DNA of 64,000 nt, taken from assembly GCA_949710005.1 (NCBI GenBank), contig OX453279.1, positions 17,492,618 through 17,556,617 of the forward strand, read 5' to 3'. The DNA is from Ricordea florida (taxonomy: Eukaryota; Cnidaria; Anthozoa; Corallimorpharia; Ricordeidae). Shown here in pieces: positions 48,850 to 61,095 of the stretch; position 1 is the first letter of the stretch; the number at the start of each line of letters is the position of its first letter. Both the position numbers and the translations under genes were made by a program. The notes under the pieces were generated by a model. The model saw nothing but the letters and a program-made list of their open reading frames with translations, ran no database searches and was not told where the DNA came from.

Positions 48850-50266
48850 ATGGCAACACAAGGCACTACTAAGCGTGGGTTTTTACCCGGGTATTTCGAG
48901 GGCTTGCAGTTTAAAGACAGTAAGCTAAGGTATTTAGAGAAGGTGAAAAACATTAACGGAGAAGATCCTTACGAAATTCCGCGAAACGAGTGGATAGATG
49001 ATGTGCATTCTTGGCCGAACGTGACATACATACGTATACGTCGTTATGTATCTCCTGTTTTCTAAAACTCCTTGCACTGAAGATCAACTAATGAACTACA
49101 AGAGCTTGGACTGTTATCAAAATTTTGCAATTGGATGGGTGCGGGAAATTTTTAGCAAGAAATTTGGGGAGAATCGTCTCTTGATCGCGAAGGTAAGATA
49201 CAAGAACTGCAACTTTGATCGTTAATACTTGTGCATGTGGTCATGGCGACTACCATGACCTTATGTTATCGCAGTTGGTTTCCCAAGTAACCTTACTTAT
49301 ATACCTACAATGTTTGATCATTAGGTTAATCAAAAAGTAGCCAGGGATGCATATGCAAGTTTCCAGAAAGGGAAACACAAGAACTTTAAAATGACAGATT
49401 CAGGCCTCTTTGTGAGCACAGACCATCCCTACCTTGGAGCGTCACCAGATGGGTTAGTGAGCTGTGATTGCTGTGGAGCTGGTGGATGTGAAATTAAGGT
49501 ATTTATTTGGGCTTGTTTTGTCAATAGCTTTTGCTCATTTTGTTTACAAATTCCAAGGCTGAATTTTGGATCATTTTAAGTCAACTGAAAACATCAGACT
49601 TGCATGTACTTTGATTTTTTTCAGTGTCCGTTTTGTCACAATAATGATGACATCTGCACGTCTGTACAGGACAAACATTTCTTCTTGGAGGTGACAGCAA
49701 CAGGAACACATCGACTCAAGCGAAATCACCAATATTATTATCAGGTACCATAAGAATATGAGACAATGTGCAAGAGACATTGGGATCCTACAATAACAAT
49801 ATTTATTGAAGCATGTGAATAGTATCAAACTTTTGATTCTTCTGTATTTTTTTCAACAGGTCCAGTTGCAGCTGACTTGCACAGACCTGAGATACATTGA
49901 TTTCGTTGTTTGGACCAAAAAGGGTCTTGTTATCGAGTAAATTTTTCCAGACAAAATGTTTTGGGGAGGAGAAGGTTCCTAAAGCAAAAGAGGTTTTTTG
50001 TGCAAGGAATTTTACCCGAGGTTATTGGCAGATGGTATTCGAGACCAGTCACATCTTCGAAAAAAGTGTCAGCTACAGTGGAAGGGGAGAATGTTAATGT
50101 ATTTTGTTACTGTATGGTTGCATGTGATAATGAGAGCTGCAATTATCAGTGGTTTCACCTGGAATGTTTGAAGTTAAACACATTTCCAAAATCAAAGACA
50201 TGGTACTGTCCAGATTGCCAAAAGCAACGAAGGGACAAATCTATGCGAACACAGTGCAGTGAGTAG
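48850..50266 (+). pseudogene. ISL2EU no. 2 nuclease gene (YqaJ, PHD), broken
   Basis: First exon from ATG 48850 (RGFLPGYFEGLQFKDSKLRY, NEWIDDVHSWPNVTY), frameshift near 49045, then EDQLMNYKSLDCYQNF to a donor at about 49193. The SWIM zinc-finger region expected here is missing. Exons at about 49326-49497 (HPYLGASPDGLVSCDC, GGCEIK) and 49625-49744 (CPF..., THRLKRNHQYYYQ) carry the YqaJ metal site and conserved Gln. An exon near 49861 (LRYIDFVVWTKKGLVIE) soon shifts frame. A PHD finger (CYCMVACDNESCNYQWFH, WYCPDCQKQ) ends the gene at 50266. Confidence 0.75.
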
Positions 50267-51370
50267 GCTCTCACAACTTGGATGGAATCCCAAGTTAATA
50301 ATGCTTCTACAGTTTTCTATCATGATTTTTAAATATAGCTTTTTGTGAACTAGTTAAATTTTTGTACATAAATCTAAGATAAGGTTCATATTAATTAAAC
50401 TGTTTAATCAAATGGAACTACTGAGTCACACATATTCACTAATGCACAACAACTTGTTACAATCTTATCTAGGGTAGTTGTATCCCCATTGCGTACAGGG
50501 ACAAAATCAATTGGCCGAGTAGCACTCAGAATGCTATATTTCTTGCAAATATTTCCAATGACCCTCTCTACATGAATCCGAACATTTGCTATCCTACGGG
50601 TTTGCTCCACCTCTATTCCACTGAGTTGTTTTTTCCCTTTTGTAAAAGCAGGGATCTTTATTGTAGAACAAAATAATCCCACCGACTCTTGGATATCAAA
50701 CCCCCTGTCTGCAAGAATGACATCCCCTGCATTAAGGTGATCTAGAAGCCCACTACTCTCTGTAAGGTGCTTGTCACTGACCCTCCCACCCCACCCTTCT
50801 CAAATTAAACTCACAGTACCTTGGGGAGTAATACCTATAAGATACTTTACAGTATTATGGTGTTTATATGATGAAAAGGTTTGGGCCCTTGCAAGAGGAT
50901 TCAAAGGGCGGTCCAGAAATATTTCAAAACAGTCAATAATAACAACACAGTTTGGACAGTGTTTGCAGAAGTCCATTGGAAGGGTTCTACGAAGGGCATC
51001 CCTGTCAGGCCAGATGATCAAAGGTTTAAGCCTATGGTAAAGTACATCCACAACATGCAGAAATGTGTGAGACACAGTGGCCTCACTAATACCCCCAAAC
51101 CTGTACCCCAAGTCCCTCCCTGACAAATTCAACCTCATGCGAATTAACCCAAGCAAAACTTTTTGAAAGGGGTTTAAAATCCCTCTTGATGATTTCAGCT
51201 CTGGACTGGAATTCTTAAGAAAATTAAACAAACATAACAAAAGTTACCAATTTGGCAGCCCAGTGTAAAAAAAGAACCTTGTCATTGTCTTTTTTAAAAA
51301 AGTCCTCAGTGAGGGAGTTCATTTTCAATTTTTCTTTTAGTGAAGCATTTTCCTTCTCTAAACCTGATTT

Positions 51371-51575
51371 AGTATAAATCTACTAGTGTTCTATCACAAA
51401 TACCGCGCTCTGATTGGCTACGCTACCCACTATCTATTCTGTGATAGATAGTGAGTAGCGTAATGGCGGCCGCTTCTTCACGTTTTCGAAGTGTCCGTGA
51501 AGACGATTTAGACAGTTTACTGGTCGAGGCTGTTCCAGAAAAGACAAAGTTTTGAACGACTAGTAGATTTATACT
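51371..51575. mobile_element. Short TIR element in the ISL2EU no. 2 transposase
   Basis: AGTATAAATCTACTAG at 51371 is inverted at 51560-51575. An internal hairpin CTACGCTACCCACTATCTAT lies near 51420-51463. No coding content. About 205 bp. Confidence 0.6.
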
Positions 51576-51580
51576 AAAAA

Positions 51581-51680
51581 AATTAGATTATTCGCTCTCG
51601 ATTTCTATGCGTGATAGTTGACTCGGGCTGCGCCCTCGTCAACTATCGCGCGATAGAAATCTCGAGCTCATAATCTAATT
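51581..51680. repeat. 100-bp near-perfect palindrome
   Basis: From AATTAGATTATTCGCTCTCG to its inverted copy ending ATAATCTAATT. The centre reads GACTCGGGCTGCGCCCTCGTC. It would fold into one long hairpin. It lies directly beside the TIR element and may be a separate insertion or part of the same composite. Confidence 0.7.
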
Positions 51681-52583
51681 GTTTAATATAATCAAAAGTA
51701 ATTTCCGTTTGGCACTCTCTCACTGTGTGGTCTTCAATACTGCATACATCTTCATCTTTGATGTCATTTGATGGTTGGTGACATGACAGTTCTAGCAGAG
51801 CAGAAGCACATTCACTCCTCCTTCGCTTTTCAATCCTTCCCTGGGATCTTTCGTATCTTTCGTTACTCGCCACTGAAATGCCACGGAAGTCATAACCAAG
51901 ATTCTGATTTGGTGCCCAATCCGGGTTGTCCTTATCATAAATCGACGATAGTTTTCCTAGAGAATGAGATCAGGGAACCGCTATCAGAACATGAACGAAG
52001 ACAACACTTTCAAAACTGAAGTGTGTGGAATCGAACACTGAGGGAATAAAGTTCGAAATCATCAAAACCGATCACTAACCCTCGTGGATTAGTGTATAAA
52101 ATACATTTATACAAACCTGAAATAAAATGGTCCCCGCAAACTCTGGGAAATTCACTACAATCAGCCCCTAGATCTTCTCTTCGGATCCTGGAGAGCCACG
52201 TCGCCCTACGTTCGATGCTCAAAGCTTGCGTTTTAGCGTTCGATCTGGTGACAATTGCAGGTATGCGAAAATAACTTTTGTCCTTTTCTCTGTTAGAACG
52301 GTTTGAACAACCAAAAACAGCACAAAAGTTCACCATAACGCGAAAAAACCAACGATAAACTCACTCGAGCTTTAAACGTGCTATTTGTTTGCAATTGCTT
52401 GTCCTCCAGTTCGCAAGATCACGTGCCATGATGTCACTTCTGAAATGGGTCTATTGTGATCATGTCAGTAAATGTATTAGTTTGTTATTTTACTGAGATC
52501 GTCAACTCACTTCTGTCCCAAACTATGTCATTGGTAGTTTTGTATATCGCTCAAATCATTCTCTTCTTTAATTTCTTTGACAG

Positions 52584-52801
52584 GTCCTGTTAACTTGTGG
52601 TATCTGCCACGAAGAAGAGTTCAATATATCAAAATCAGAATGCTGTAACCAAGCCATACATGAAAAGTGTAAAAAGAGGTGGAAGCGGACATTGATCCCC
52701 AGTGCAGGGCAATGTCCTCTTTGTAGGACCGAGTACAAACAAACTACACAGGGACAGACTTCGCAGAAGTGGACGAATTTATGAAGTTACTGAAAAGAGA
52801 A
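52584..52801 (+). pseudogene. RING-type exon, copy 2 (1-bp deletion)
   Basis: 218 bp versus 219 in copies 1 and 3. One A is missing in the run GTACAAACAAAAC after the CPLCRTEY motif, so the frame shifts before the donor. The RING cysteines themselves remain. Confidence 0.7.
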
Positions 52802-53136
52802 GTAAGTGTATATCATATTTTACATGATGGTCTTCAGAGATCAAATCGAACTTGAGTGATGCATACACTGTTTAAGGTGTACTTCAATTGAACAAAGTAT
52901 GTTTCGTTATAACAACTAAGTCAGAACCTCCCGTATTAGAGTCTTACAACATTGAGCGGTTGCAAACCTGAAAACAAATTTGTAGAGGGCAATGTTATGA
53001 CTCAAAATTGTTGTCTCACTCTATTTTATTTTGTTGGAAACCTGAAAAAAAAAATTGTAGAGGGCAATGTCATAACTTATATTATAGCACTATTTTGTGT
53101 TTTCTAATATTAAAGTGTGGTTCATCTCTATTACAG

Positions 53137-53331
53137 ATCTGTCCAAGACACCACCCTGAAACAAGGAACTTGCCCACCTGTGTACCATGTATTTATAAAG
53201 ATAAACTAACGACGAATCTTCAAAGATATCAAGTGGGACGCATATACAAAGATATTGTAGAATGTAATTGTGTTGGGAATGGGGACTTCTGCTATTCGTA
53301 CAGTTTAGAAATTCTAACAGTTGCGTTTTGA
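53137..53331 (+). CDS. Cys-rich exon, copy 2 (altered end)
   Basis: Matches copy 1 through GNGDFCYS, then runs across the unit boundary near 53299 and ends with different residues. The last conserved Cys is lost. Confidence 0.5.
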   Translation: MCPRHHPETRNLPTCVPCIYKDKLTTNLQRYQVGRIYKDIVECNCVGNGDFCYSYSLEILTVAF

Positions 53332-53507
53332 AGAGGACTCGTGTTTGAAAAAATGTTATGTAACGATATATTTGGTATTGTGATCATGTCAGTAAATGTA
53401 TTAGTTTGTTATTTTACTGAGATCGTACACTAACTTCTGTCCCAAACTATGTGATTGGTGGTTTTGTCTATCGCTCAAATCATTCTTTTCTTTAATTTCT
53501 TTGACAG

Positions 53508-53726
53508 GTCCTGTTAACTTGTGGTATCTGCCACGAAGAAGAGTTCAATATATCAAAATCAGAATGCTGTAACCAAGCCATACATGAAAAGTGTAAAAAG
53601 AGGTGGCAGCGGACATTGATCCCCAGTGCAGGGCAATGTACTCTTTGTAGGACCGAGTACAAACAAAACTACACAGGGACAGACTTCGCAGAAGTTGACG
53701 AATTTATGAAGTTACTGAAAAGAGAA
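53508..53726 (+). CDS. RING-type exon, copy 3
   Basis: 219 bp, frame intact, same splice sites as copy 1. The CPLCR motif reads CTLCR (Pro to Thr). It is now separated from its next exon (63592) by the 9.6 kb Helitron. Confidence 0.6.
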
Positions 53727-54179
53727 GTAAGTGTATATCATATTTTACATGATGGTCTTAAGAGATCAAATCGAACTTGAGTGATGCATACACTGTTTAA
53801 GGTGTACTTCAATTGAACAAAGTATGTTTCGTTATAACAAGTAAGTCAGAACCTCTGCTATTAGAGTCTTACGACATTGAGCGGTTGGAAACCTGAAAAA
53901 AAAAATTGTAGAGGGCAATGTCATAACTCATATTATAGCGCTATTTTGTGTTTTCTAATTGCGTTCGACGAAGGAGAGCGCAAGCCTAATTCTGTTTTGC
54001 GTCCTGTGTCTTTTGAGTTGGTATGCCTGTGCACTGTTATGCGGAATGAATCGAGCCGTAATGCGCGCGCAGATGTATGGGCTACAAATTGGCCGCCCTG
54101 ATTGATTTTTGCAGGGGCAAGTATCGGCCGGGAAACTGGTGCGACGATATTTTAGTCTCGTTTTCGCATTGAATCGTCC

Positions 54180-54440
54180 CTTTTGTCGTCTTTGGTCGCT
54201 GTTCTGCACACGTGCTTCACGAATTCGCTAGAAAGTTTCGTTTGGTCGCTAGATTGTGTACTTAGTAAAACTGTTTACTTTCGTTCTCGTACAAGAATCG
54301 CCTCTTCTGTCGTCTTTGGTCGCTCAACTTTACACGTGCCTTGCTTCAACATTCCATTTGGTCGCTGGACTGTACACGTGCTTTCCTAAAATATTCCGTT
54401 TGGTGGCTCGATTGTGGTGCTTGGTGAAACTATTGGTCGT
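54180..54440 (+). repeat. Degenerate repeats in the Helitron 5' region
   Basis: Several copies of TTTGGTCGCT followed by GnCTnTnCACGTGCTT at roughly 55-60 bp spacing. Possibly promoter or binding sites near the 5' end of the Helitron. Confidence 0.5.
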
Positions 54441-54538
54441 TTTGTGTGGTGGAATTTCAAGGTTCGGTAAGTTTATTGGTAGCCCTTTTAAGTATAATGT
54501 TATTGAAACGCTTCGTAGGTTGCATTTATTGAAGTCTG

Positions 54539-55603
54539 ATGGAACTGTGTACGACTCCACAGTTCGCCGTGTTGTTAGTGTCGCGCTGGACGAGAAACAC
54601 TCCCACCTTCGCTGTCTGCAGGAATGTAAGAAAACTCGAACATTTTACGCAGCCAATAAAGTATAGCCAAAAAAACTGTAACTCTTCGAGGTGTGCGGCG
54701 CTGCGACCAAAACTGACCGTTGCTTGTGGTCAAATAGCAAATTTTCTGAGTTGTATAGCTCAGCGGCCATTGTGCCACTTGATCATGGCTTCTGATCAAA
54801 TAACAAACTTTCCGAGTTATGTAGCTCGGCGGCTGTTGAGCCACTTGATCATTACTTATGATCAGAACACGGCGTTATCGAGTGATGAGGCTCGCATTTG
54901 CGTTAAACATTTGCACGGTGTAGACGAAATCAGAGCAGATGAGGCGATCGAATACAACCGAACCACTGTTCAGTCAGATGAAGCGATCGAATACAACCGA
55001 ACCATTGTTCAGTCGAGTAAATGCGGCACCGGAAGCATTCTTTTGAATAACGTGACCAAATCACGTCGTGCACAGAGTTCTGTCCAGACTTCGATAAATG
55101 ATACCCACAATAATTATGACAGTAAGCTTATAAAGAGATATGAAAGAGATGTCCGTGTTGTAGCTGGAAAGAATGGCGATAGGAGTTGTTCTGTTGCTTT
55201 GATCTCTACAAATGCTGAGGAATCTCAGGCTGTGAAAAAAGCAAAAAGCTACCGGAAACGAGACAGAGAACCATCTCGAATTTCTGTTCGTAGAATTACT
55301 AAATTGCTTAGAAGAAAGAAATACAGAAGTAGACTTAAAAAACTACTGAAACATAATTTCCCAAGCTCCTCACTTATTAGAAATTTTTGTAGCAATTACA
55401 AGAAATGGTTTATTTTGTGTAACTCTGAACATTTTTACAGTAAATATGTTTTTTTCATAAACAAACAGAAAGAGAAAAAAAGAAAAAAAGATACAAGTAT
55501 TGCACTGGTAAACAGAAAGAGTTATCGATTGACATGCTTCAAACAAAGTCTGACTTCAGTCACAATAGCACTTTTGGTCATATTTTACAAAGTTCAAATT
55601 TAA
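54539..55603 (+). CDS. Unidentified Helitron upstream ORF
   Basis: 354 codons. The first part covers two ~66-bp direct repeats (from about 54715: GTATAGCTCAGCGGC and TATGTAGCTCGGCGGC versions) and a 39-bp repeat ([13 protein letters not shown] type). The second part is very basic ([33 protein letters not shown]). It overlaps the OTU-Rep frame by 70 bp in another phase, so it could be an upstream exon or separate protein. Function unknown. Confidence 0.4.
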   Translation: MELCTTPQFAVLLVSRWTRNTPTFAVCRNVRKLEHFTQPIKYSQKNCNSSRCAALRPKLTVACGQIANFLSCIAQRPLCHLIMASDQITNFPSYVARRLLSHLIITYDQNTALSSDEARICVKHLHGVDEIRADEAIEYNRTTVQSDEAIEYNRTIVQSSKCGTGSILLNNVTKSRRAQSSVQTSINDTHNNYDSKLIKRYERDVRVVAGKNGDRSCSVALISTNAEESQAVKKAKSYRKRDREPSRISVRRITKLLRRKKYRSRLKKLLKHNFPSSSLIRNFCSNYKKWFILCNSEHFYSKYVFFINKQKEKKRKKDTSIALVNRKSYRLTCFKQSLTSVTIALLVIFYKVQI

Positions 55604-58600
55604 AAGGAGGTATGCTTCCTGCAAATGACAGTTGTAATTTGCCTTGGGTATCTCTTAATGAGAGACTTTCATTAATAAGTTTAATGCCTTATGATGTTGG
55701 TGGGAGTGGAGACTGTTTTTTTAGCTCAGTTTCACACCAACTGTATGGAACTGCAGAGTTGCATTTTCAAATTCGTGCTGCTGGTATTAGGCACTTGAAT
55801 AATCATCCAGAATTTTACGTTGAGAGCGTTTCTGACAATAGTTGGCAAGACTACATTCAGCAAATGTCAACACCAGGAACTTGGTGTGACAATGTAATTA
55901 TCCAGGCAGTGGCCAATGCTCATAATTGTGTTATTTATATCACCGAGTCTGATGTCAATAAACCACATGGTACAATAATAACTCCTGTTGACTGTGAAGG
56001 AGGACCAAACACAATTTTCATTGGATATATTAATGAGCTACACTATGTTTCAACAGTGCCACTTACAGATAGTCCAAATAAAAACAGATTAACGTATCTT
56101 AAGAGAAAGTTATTAGAGTCTGATGACCAAAAAGAGAAGAGACTTGCCAAGAGAAGAAACACTAGAGATGCAGAAACTGATATGCAAAGAGAAATCAGAC
56201 TTCATAAAATGAGAGAAAATATATCCAACAAAAGGGCAACGAAAGCTTATCAGAATGCTGAACAGAGTAATATAAACCGTGACAATTATTTCACTCCACT
56301 TATGGAACAAAAACAAAAACAGGTTATGGCAGCAAAAACTGATAAGGTTATAAATCAAAACCCTGAACAGAGTATTGTGAACCATAACAATTATTTGACT
56401 CCACTTATGGAACAAAAACAGGTTTTAAGAAATATTGATGTGTTTCATAAATCTAATAAGTACTTCATCAACCAGTGCACAATATGTATGGAAGCATGGC
56501 CCTCAGTAGGAAGAAGAAAAAATTGTACAGATTCTGACTACAAGTGTTTAAGATGTGTCCGTGACAAGAACCATCCGAAAAAGTTTTCTAAAGAAAATAA
56601 CATGATACCCTCTGCAGTGCCATGCCAACTTCAAGGACTTACACAAGTGGAAGAAATGCTCATTGCTCGTGCACTTCCTATAATGCGAGTATATGTTAAG
56701 CCTGGTGGACAAAGAGGTTATTCAGGGCACTGCATTAATTTGCCCCAGCATGTGGAAGAACTCGCGTGTTCTTTACCAAGATATCCAAAAGATTTGTCTG
56801 TAATAGTTGTTAGAATGAAAGGTAAAGACAACAGCTTTAAAGATTTATCAGTTCGAAAAAATAATGTGGCTGATGCACTGCAATGGCTTATAAATAATAA
56901 TCCAAATTACAAAGATGTACGTGTTAACCAACAGTCTTTAGACTCTTTGCCTGAAAATGGTATTCCTCAAGATTTTATCTCAGTTGAAACAGAAAATGAT
57001 GACAATGATTCTTTCGCTGATTTATACCCACAAAATCACGAAGATGTCGTTTACAACAAAGAATCAGACATGAGTAGTTTTCTACCAATTCCCCAATGCC
57101 AGCAACAAGAAATTCAAGCTGTTCAGCAGCAGTTATCTTCTAACAACAATACTCAACATATACCTTGGCCAACAGTAGATAATGAGCCAATCAATGAGTA
57201 CGTTACTCCATTTCTGGCAACAATGGCTTTTCCAACTTTGTTTCCTGATGGTAGGGGTGTCCCAACTAATCCATCTCTTTACAAAGACGTACCACTTGCA
57301 GAACGAATTAAACATCTGTTAAAATTTGGAGAGAAAAATGATAGCAAATGGATTTATCGCTTTGCTTCACACCCTAGATTTGCATATTGGGCTTTCAATA
57401 TGATTCAAAGAAAACGAATTTTACAACAGACAGGGATATTTCTTAAACAGAATCCTGGAGAAGCACATCTTACAACAGAAGAGCTACAGCAAATCGTAGC
57501 TAATCATTCTGCTGATATTTTTCTATCTAAAATGTCACGATACCTTAGCAACTTAACTGGATCAAATGCTTATTGGCAAAAAGCTAAAGAAGATTTAAAG
57601 GCAACAATTAGCCATGCTGGTCCTCCAACATTCTTTTTTACTTTCTCTTCTGCCGACATGCATTGGCCTGAATTACATGAACTGTTAAGCAATGGTAATG
57701 ATAGCACAGGTGAAAACAGGCGCCAAAATGTTATAAACAATCCTCATATTACTGATTGGTTTTTCACTCAACGGTTAGCAAACTTTATTAAGCACTGGCT
57801 TTATAACTCACTAGATGCTGAATGGCACTGGTACAGATTTGAATACCAAGCCAGAGGTAGTATTCATTGTCATGGTGTTGCTAAATTAAAAAATGATCCA
57901 GGCCTATGTAAACTTTCAGAAAAAGCTCTCGAAGGCTATTTGGCTGAGAAATCACTTGATCATGCCGAGTCTGCAGATTTAGCAGCACTCAATCAAAAAG
58001 TACTTGATGGGAAAAAAGCTTCTGAACAAGTATGTCAGTATGTAGACTGGTTATTGTCAACATACAATCCAGACCCACCAAGTAATGGCACTTGGATAAA
58101 GCCCTCCATTCATCCTTGTCAAAGGCTTCACACCAATGTTCAAGACTCTGACAGTGATTATGTAGATTTATTAAACACTGTACAAAGACACACTAATTGT
58201 AGTTCAAATTACTGTCTTAGGAAAAAGCAGAATGAAGCAGATCTTAAATGCAGATTTAAATTTCCATTTGAGCCTTGTGCAAATACCAAACTTGAATTTG
58301 AACCTGTTCATCGAAATAATACGAGTAACGCCACTCAATATAAAGCAAATATAATAACTAAAAGGAATGATCCTAGGCTTAATAATCACCAACGTCTTCA
58401 ACTACAGGGTTGGAGAGCTAACTGTGACATTCAGCCAGTTATTGATTATCATGCGTGTGTTGAATATCTTGCAAAGTATGCATCAAAAGGAGAACCACGC
58501 TCACCTGCTATAAAAAGTGCATTTAATTCTATTATTCAAAACTGCAATATTCAAAGCAGCCCAACAAAACTAATAAAGAAAGTCATAATGAAATCACTTG

Positions 58601-60780
58601 GACAAAGGGACTTTTCAGCACAGGAGACAATGCATCATCTCCTGTCATTGAAACTGGTGAGCTCATCATTCAATGTAATACCAGTTAGTTTAAATGGCTC
58701 TCGCAAAATAAAAACAAATTCAGTTGAGGGAGATGTTGCAACAAATGATTCATTACTTGATGTTTATGCAAACCGTGCTAAGTATTCTGAAACCATCCCT
58801 AATATAATGACTTTAAATTTTGTCACTTTTGCCAGAAAGTATAAAGTTGTGAACAATAAATTAACAGCTCAATCAGAGAATACCATTCCTAGGATTTTTC
58901 CAGTATATTCTTCAAATGAAAAAGGCCCAAATTTTGGGCTTTACTGTAAATACCAGCTGCTTCGATATAAACCTTGGCACACAACACAAGACAATCTTTG
59001 GAGTGACAAACCAGCTACTGATGAAGTTTATATCAATGAATGGAAAATCTTCCTACAAACATTATATGCTAAAGAACATGTTCCTGACTGGTATGAAAAA
59101 TTAAACACCGTTCAAAATTACTCTCAGTATGAAAATGAGACAGATGTTTAACATACACCACAAGAACACCCTCAACGTGAAGAGTGGATGCTCTTAGCAG
59201 ATCTTGTTCCTGGATCCTTTTTTACCAATGACATATCACAGCAAACACTTGACTCTAATTATGACTGGCAAAATGATAAACTGAAATACCTAGACAGTCA
59301 AATAAGAGAAATGTCTTCATGGATTAAAACCAACAAGGATAAATTAACTGCAAATGTTAAGGTGCCAGAAAAAAATGTTGATGTCAGTACTTTTAGCGAC
59401 ATGCAAAAATGTGGGTATGATATCATCAAGGCACATTCAGATCAACCATGTCCTAAAGATCCACTGTTACTTATAATTATAGGTGTTGGTGGTACAGGTA
59501 AAAGCTACCTCATTAGTGCCATTCGAAACCTGCTTCAACATTCATGCGCAGTTACTGCAACAACTGGCAAAGCTTCATATGGCATACACGGATGCACAAT
59601 CCATTCACTGTTAAAACTTCCTATTGGTCCAAAAGGAAACAAAGACTTAAGTGGGCAAAGCCTGGTTAGACTACAAAATCTTCTTCAAAACATAGATTAT
59701 ATTCTAATTGATGAATATTCTATGCTAGGCCAAAAAATGCTTGCCTGGGTTGACAAACGGTGTAGACAAGCTACAGGTTTAACAAATGAACTTTTTGGAG
59801 GCAAGTCAATTATTTTAGTTGGTGATCCTGGTCAATTACCACCTGTAGCTGATAAGTTTCTGTATCACTCGAAGCCATCTTAATTGTTACAAGAACAGGG
59901 TTATTTAGCTTATTTCATGTTCAACACTGTTGTTAAACTAACAATAAACCAGAGAGTACAAGGCTGTACCCCAGAACAGGCACAATTTAGAGATTTACTT
60001 GAATGCTTACGCACAGGAGATTGTAATCAAGATGACTGGAACCTTCTCTTAAGTAGACAACCCTCTATGGTAAAAGATATTGCTAACTTCAAAGATGCTG
60101 TAAGACTCTTCTATAGCAATGATGAAGTGGCAAACTATAATTTTGAAAAGCTATCGGCACTCAACCATCCAATAGCAACAATCAATGCTGTACACTCAAG
60201 CAACATAGCTAAAAAGAGCACTCCTGATGAGATGTCAGGATTAGAACCTGTCATTTTCCTTGCAAAAGGGGCACATGTTATGCTTACAATGAACTTGTGG
60301 ACAGATGCTGGTCTCTGCAATGGTGCAACTGGTACTGTTCTGGACTTAATATATGCTACAAATCAGCAACCTCCTGACTTGCCTATTGCTGTTGTTGTCA
60401 AATTTAATGACTATAGAGGCCCATCTATAACTAATGATATTCCAGGTTGTGTACCAATATGCCCAATCACAGTAAGCTCCAATGGATTTGGTGGTGTCCA
60501 TGAGAGACAACAGCTACCTTTAAAACTTGCTTGGGCAATGACAATACACAAGAGCCAGGGATTGACTCTTACAAAAGCATGGATTGACATTGGGAAAAGT
60601 GAAAAAACTCCTGGCATCTCTTATGTAGCCGTAAGCAGATTAAAAACACTTGCATCTTGTGTTATTGAACCCATAACATTTGAAAGATTGACAAGCTTAA
60701 AAAAGTCAGTTGGTCTGCAATACAGGCTTCAAGAAGAAAGCAGACTTGATAAACTTGCTTCTGAACAAAATAAAAATTGA
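55534..60780 (+). pseudogene. Helitron OTU-Rep-helicase protein (two in-frame stops)
   Basis: One frame of about 1748 codons, interrupted only by TAA at 59149 and TAA at 59881. Domains: OTU-type cysteine protease near the N-terminus ([13 protein letters not shown], Cys61; ELHYVS His at about 170); a Cys/His zinc region ([19 protein letters not shown]); Helitron-like N-terminal region; HUH Rep nuclease ([21 protein letters not shown] at about 775, with tyrosines in [13 protein letters not shown] at about 975); and Pif1-type helicase (Walker A GVGGTGKSY, Walker B YILIDEYSM, GDPGQLPP, then TIHKSQGLTL and YVAVSRLKTL). The Rep nicks the ends and the helicase unwinds them in rolling-circle transposition. 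The two stops inactivate this copy. Confidence 0.92.
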
Positions 60781-61095
60781 AAGTTTTTTTGCACTTTTTT
60801 GATAAAAAATCAGTCATTTGCATTGTCTGAAATCTTGTGTACATGTAGAACAACTTAAGCTTAATTGGACTGTTTCATGGAACTTTAACCAAACAATGTA
60901 CCTATAGTTAAAGCAATACATGTAAATACTCTTTACCAATAGTCTACTATGTTAATATGATAAAAAGTTTTACTATCCCTGCATTTGGAAAGTTCTTTGA
61001 TGTCTGATATGACCTCCTTTGTAAAACAATTTATTATTTTTGTGATGCCAGATGAGATGGTTTCAATAACAAATATCTCTTTCTTTACAGGAAAG
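60781..61095. other. Spacer between the Rep-helicase and RPA genes
   Basis: AT-rich. Contains the acceptor TTCTTTACAG just before the RPA start exon. No other feature seen. Confidence 0.4.

Larger units (their letters stand above)
50404..52336 (-). pseudogene. ISL2EU no. 2 transposase (THAP + DDE), broken
   Basis: The THAP exon starts at ATG 52336 ([17 protein letters not shown]) and ends at a donor near 52125. The next exon (about 51950-51681, [18 protein letters not shown], a Lys/Arg-rich stretch, then TFDYIKQL) runs into the small elements at 51371-51680. The frame resumes ([18 protein letters not shown]), shifts near 51240, and continues through IIDCFEIF (first Asp), one TGA near 50800, LADRGFDI (second Asp) and VERVIGNI (Glu) to 50404. 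All catalytic residues survive, but the frame is broken at least three times. Confidence 0.8.
48777..52452. mobile_element. ISL2EU DNA transposon no. 2
   Basis: The 54-bp inverted repeats (48777-48830 and 52399-52452) start AGACCCATTTCAGA. AT flanks both ends. It has a YqaJ/PHD gene on the plus strand and a THAP-DDE transposase on the minus strand, the same layout as ISL2EU no. 1 but a diverged family. Both genes are broken, and two small palindromic elements sit inside the transposase gene. Confidence 0.9.
48614..53299 (+). repeat. Tandem segmental unit 2, interrupted by ISL2EU no. 2
   Basis: Bases 48614-48776 and 52453-53299 together match unit 1. The ISL2EU at 48777-52452 sits between, with AT on each side where units 1 and 3 read through. 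Confidence 0.85.

Noticed and set aside
54740..54850. tRNA-like A-box words (TATAGCTCAGCGG and TGTAGCTCGGCGG)
   Set aside because: They recur in a ~66-bp direct repeat without a matching B box, acceptor stem or cloverleaf pairing, so I do not call tRNAs.
56838..56847. TTTAAAGATT inside the Helitron Rep gene
   Set aside because: Identical to the Polinton motif but in the middle of a coding region with no start codon after it; expected by chance in AT-rich DNA.
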